64,000 nt of DNA from NCBI GenBank assembly GCA_015680905.1, contig CM027378.1:79575501-79639500 (forward strand). Direction: 5' to 3'. The translations under genes were made by a program, and so were the position numbers. The notes beneath the pieces were generated by a model. The model saw only the letters and a program-made list of their open reading frames with translations. It was not told the origin of the DNA and did no database searches. This DNA comes from Coptis chinensis (Eukaryota > Streptophyta > Magnoliopsida > Ranunculales > Ranunculaceae). Each line of letters opens with the position of its first letter. Position 1 is the stretch's first letter. Of the stretch, positions 60,212 to 64,000 are shown in pieces.

Positions 60212-61908
60212 GAGGGATAGAGCCATTCTCGAGCCACTCCCAAAACATACAAAACCATATCTTATCTTACCAGTTGAATTAAGGGCTGATATTTTGTAGA
60301 TATGATCTCCCCACCATGAATAATATTCCCACCAAATTTTGGCTCATTCAAATATGTGTAACCTAATCAAATGTTATTATAAAATCGGAAAATTCTAGAC
60401 CGTCCGTCCTGACTTAAACTAAAAAAAAGGAATCTCACATGTGTCTCCTTTATTATTTTTGTTTCTCTCGCACAAAAGAACTCAAGGCCTAAAAAAACAG
60501 TTTTCTTAACTTTTTCATTTTATATCATTCTCTCTCTCTTACGTCATGTTCTCTTCCTCTTCTTAATGGTATAGAGAATTTTCCTCTACTGCACATTCTC
60601 GCCATTCACCCAGTCCTTTTGTTGATGTCTTCAATTGTACGTCTTTAATTAAATATCTTCATTACTTCAATGATTTGCTGATTGGACACATGCACAATCG
60701 AAACTGATGACGATGAAGAGTGAAAATTAATGGTCAATCGACCAATCAAGGTAGCTGAGCTTAGGGGGTTCCAAGTTATACTAAGTTGAATTTGTTTGAA
60801 ATAAGTAGATTGCTTGAAAGTTGAAACCCATCCTCACGAGTTTGGTTCTCAAGGTAGCCAAAACCATGATTAAGATATTATTTTAAATATGTAATTGGCC
60901 TGAGAAGCACATAAATTACATAAATGAATGCCAAATTCCATGGAAATATGCACCTAAGTAATCATCAAACTCCATTAACACTTGAAAGTAATCCATGCAA
61001 AGTCCAAATCCACCATCCCCACTTTACGTATGCAAAAAATAGTAAACACTCCTCAAATTAAATCTCGATTAAAGAACCAATCTCGATGATACAACCATTG
61101 TTAACTACTGTTATTTGGTCAACATTCTTTATTGTTGAGAGCATGTGGCCGGTACACAAAACTGCTTACAAATAGTGTATTAAAAAAAATTAAACACTGG
61201 AGATGGGATTACGCTACTCTGTTGGGGAGAAAAAAGAACAGCTTATGAGTTTACCAGGTCAGGAGAGGAGACGAAATGAATGAAAAGAGGAATAGGAGTA
61301 GATCAAAGATAGTAAGAGACGAGGAAAAGGTAGAGGACAGATTAAGTAGTTGGGTTGTGTTTCTGGTCAAACTCGCCTGATTCCTTTCGACTTGTGAGAC
61401 TTGTGAGACCCAATTTTTAGTTACGTTGGTGAGAGACACCGAAATACTAAAGGAGACACGTGAGATTTCTTTTTTTAGTTTGAGTTTGGGTAGTCCATAG
61501 TTTACTAGTCTGTATAAGAGCAAAACTCTCTCTCTCTCTCTCTCCACTCTAGAGCCACTCCCAAAACATATAAAGCCATATTTTATCCTACCAGTTGAAT
61601 TAAGAGCCGATATTTTGTAGATATGGTCTCCCCACCATGAATAATATGGCCACCAAATTTTGGCTCATTCAAATATGTCTAACCTAATAAAATGTTATTA
61701 TAAAATCGGAAAATTTTAGACCGTTAGATAAACGTTTAAAATTAAACACTAATTTTCACAAGGTTAGACATATCCAAATAAGATGGAATTTTGTGGGCAT
61801 GCTATCCATTGTGAGAATATCATAATCACAAAAAATTGGGTCTTAATTCAATTTGTCAATCGATGGAGTGGCTCAGAAGTGGCTCTAATGGGAGTGCCTC
61901 TATCCCTC
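60212..61908. mobile_element. MITE pair or split MITE with GAGGGATAGAG ends
   Basis: The left end GAGGGATAGAG (60212) is the inverse of CTCTATCCCTC at the right end (61908), both in an ATATAT context. About 175 bases just inside the left end (60230-60405: GAGCCACTCCCAAAACATA ... TCGGAAAATTCTAGACCG) recur in direct orientation at 61550-61725. About 1.1 kb of unrelated DNA with CT repeats lies between. Best read as two copies of one MITE family, each missing one terminus. Confidence 0.5.
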
Positions 61909-61921
61909 ATATATATATATA

Positions 61922-61952
61922 CTAGGTAATGCCCGTGCCTTTGGCACGGATT
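61922..61952 (-). mobile_element. Helitron 3' terminus (minus orientation)
   Basis: Minus strand: hairpin CCGTGCC-AAA-GGCACGG, then GCATTAC and the terminal CTAG at 61922, host T (plus A at 61921). Same type as the end at 48067. Confidence 0.6.
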
Positions 61953-63530
61953 GTTTTTTAATTTCTTGGTTGCATTAATTTTTTTAATATTATTTTTCTT
62001 ATTTATTAATTTTTTGTTTTTTGTTTTTTTTTCTTATTTAGATTCACTGATTTTTTCTCCTAGCCACAGTTTTAACAAACATCATCTCTCTGTCCGTCTC
62101 TTATTTAAATAATAATTATTGATACATTATTTTATGATTTTGGTACAATTTTTTGTCTTGGATATATATATTTTAATTCATGTATTTTTCACAATTTCAA
62201 CAAATAAAACAAAAACAAAAAGTCCTTGTGAAAAATTCATCCCACCGAAACAATTTTGACTAATATGATACATTAAACGTGCTTGTCCACAAACTTTATA
62301 CATCACACATGCTTTGGCAATATGTATCCCTAGCATGTATATACACCCTCCTAATAATTTAGTTTCTGATATTGAAAAAAAAAAAAAAAAACTACAAAAA
62401 GAAAGAAAGAAAGAAAAATTGATTACAAAACATGAATATGAAATGCTCCAGCTAGCTATGAAGGAACAAATTATGTTGTCATCTTTTATCTTTAGTGCTA
62501 TCTCTACACGCCCATGAACGCCATCTCGTAAAGAATTTTGGCAAAACCTCCTTTGTATTTGTTACTTTGGAATGAAGCAACACAATCACTGTTGACACTG
62601 AAAATGTAAACAAAAAACTTATGCGGCAAATTGCAAATATACCAAAGTTACCGACTAGGTAATTGAACCATGCTATACAATTGAGAATATTCATTGCAAC
62701 AGTTAACTACACTTTGAGCAATCATTTGCACATTGTAAGGATATATCAACAAAAGTAAATTTGATCTTGTTCAACTCGTGACGGCACACTTGACTCATCT
62801 CTTACTTTAGCGAAACCGGTGAAGTATAAGACATAAAATAAAAAATAGAAAAAGATTTGTGTCAAATTCACTCTACAAAAATTATTTTGAACATACTTCA
62901 ACGGACTGAACATGAAATTTTGTAGTTCAAAAGAAACTTAATTCATATTCTTATATATATATAAAGGTGACTACATGCACTGGAGGTACGCAGTTTTCCT
63001 AAATTTCATAATTTGATTTCATTTTATGGTTTTGAATTGCTTTTTTGTTTATTTCATTTTTATTAACTCATAGTTTTTCTATAATTCCAATTGTTCATCG
63101 AGACGATGTAAAGTTGTAAACCAACTATCCATTTTAAAATGTTGCACAATGGTTTTGTCATCCTCATATTTTAACGCCTCGCATGTTATTGACTGAGATT
63201 GAAATCCTACTGTTTTAGAGTATGTCTTATCCCATATTTTAACCAGTTAACTCTATAGTAATATCCAATTTGTACATATCATAACTTTCTGATCCGTTTT
63301 TAAAATCTTGTAAGCTATCAATTAAGAAATATATTAAAATACTCGTGAAAAAGCCTCATTGAACTGTTGATCATCTCTATAAGAAATTTTCAATAAACTT
63401 GTTATTTTTTATTTTGATTTTTTCGTAGACTTGTCTTTTAGTAAATTGTTTTTGGAAAAATGGTAGAAACCTTAAATAATTTGCTACTTTTATTTTAGTA
63501 TTTTAGATAGTCTAAATTTTTGGCATATAG
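61953..63530. other. No gene seen
   Basis: AT-rich DNA with an A run near 62375 and a short GAAA microsatellite near 62400. No supported ORF. Confidence 0.45.
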
Positions 63531-63870
63531 TGTAATACCTTGGCCCATGGGAATATACTGCAGCGCCTAGCCTATGAAGCGAGGTTGAAACAGGTACTTG
63601 GAAAGGTGCCTAGCCTGTGGGGCAAGGGTCACCTCATGTATGAATTATAGTATCTATGAAGTTGTTTGAGATTTGAGACATAAGTAATTCATCCGCCAAA
63701 TCCCAACATAGAGATTTTTTCCGGATTTATGGATTCGTGGGAACTATGTAGTGAAGCTTACTCATGCAGGAGTAGTCATAGGACGGGTGACCTCCTGAAA
63801 ATTTGGTGTTGGTGTCAAAAAACCTCACACTATGGTGACTATGTGGGAACAATAGATGTGTAGGATTTTT
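63531..63870 (+). mobile_element. Cassandra-like TRIM LTR with a 5S rRNA-derived core
   Basis: Starts TGTAATACC at 63531. Bases 63735-63812 align with the 3' two thirds of plant 5S rRNA: GAACT..G.AGTGAAGC, GGAGTAGT.ATAGGACGGG and TGACCTCCTG..AA, then GGTGTTG. The internal C box (GGGTGACCTCCTG) is preserved while the A-box region is diverged. Cassandra elements are small LTR elements whose LTRs carry 5S sequence. The right boundary and second LTR were not found before the window ends. Confidence 0.7.
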
Positions 63871-64000
63871 TATTCTTTAAATATCAACTTTGATAAAAAA
63901 AATTTTTTGAAAATTTTGATTGAACTGAGTTCTTTATTTTAATTTTTGAAATATTGCTAAAAGTATTAATTAATTTGATATTATTGGAAAGTTATTTTTT

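Noticed and set aside
61251-61547. 98-codon minus-strand frame (MERERERVLLLYRL start)
   Set aside because: The start is created by a CT microsatellite, composition is biased to Ser/Leu, and no domain is seen.

Overview
The window is nuclear DNA of a flowering plant, almost certainly a eudicot (species not determined). The evidence is GT-AG introns, a complete cytosolic ribosomal protein S24 gene, an IDM1-type PHD-finger/acetyltransferase gene, an RFL-like PPR pseudogene, and plant-specific repeats: an Athila-type Ty3/gypsy element, a Ty1/copia element, Helitron ends, MITEs and a Cassandra-like LTR with a 5S rRNA-derived core. Only two ordinary genes look intact, both on the minus strand; most of the rest is repeat-derived.

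Layout. 1-9018 (-): IDM1-like chromatin regulator, eight coding exons visible, 3' end outside the window. 9019-12505: a promoter-like fragment duplicated near 39.1 kb, then a palindrome-rich array split by an internally deleted gypsy element. 12506-30522: an 18-kb Athila-type retrotransposon with 1.6-kb LTRs and a perfect CTACA target duplication, inserted at the end of a small MITE. After its decayed gag-pol it carries a small basic CxxC ORF, three ORFs of one diverged family, and a 39-codon membrane-peptide ORF whose upstream region looks like an independent promoter with three mitosis-specific-activator-like motifs. 30643-35225: probable Helitron filled by a 55-bp minisatellite arranged in higher-order blocks. 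35283-37251: PPR pseudogene. 39035-44815: promoter-like segment and an unidentified host-gene remnant split by a copia element (CACCC target duplication). 45098-45778: Harbinger-like MITE. 46229-47890 (-): RPS24 with TATA box and telo-box. 48-64 kb: gene-poor DNA with several Helitron 3' ends, recent tandem duplications, a MITE pair, and at the right edge a Cassandra-like LTR.

How the parts relate. The IDM1-like protein belongs to a family that guards loci against transposon-directed DNA methylation, and it sits beside heavily decayed transposons. Most assignable nonsense codons in the Athila and copia elements are at Gln, Arg or Trp positions (CAA/CAG/CGA/TGG to stop), the pattern expected from deamination of methylated cytosine. 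The strongest candidate for something undescribed is the post-pol module of the Athila element (21.4-27.3 kb). All family calls come from reading the sequence; no database search was run.
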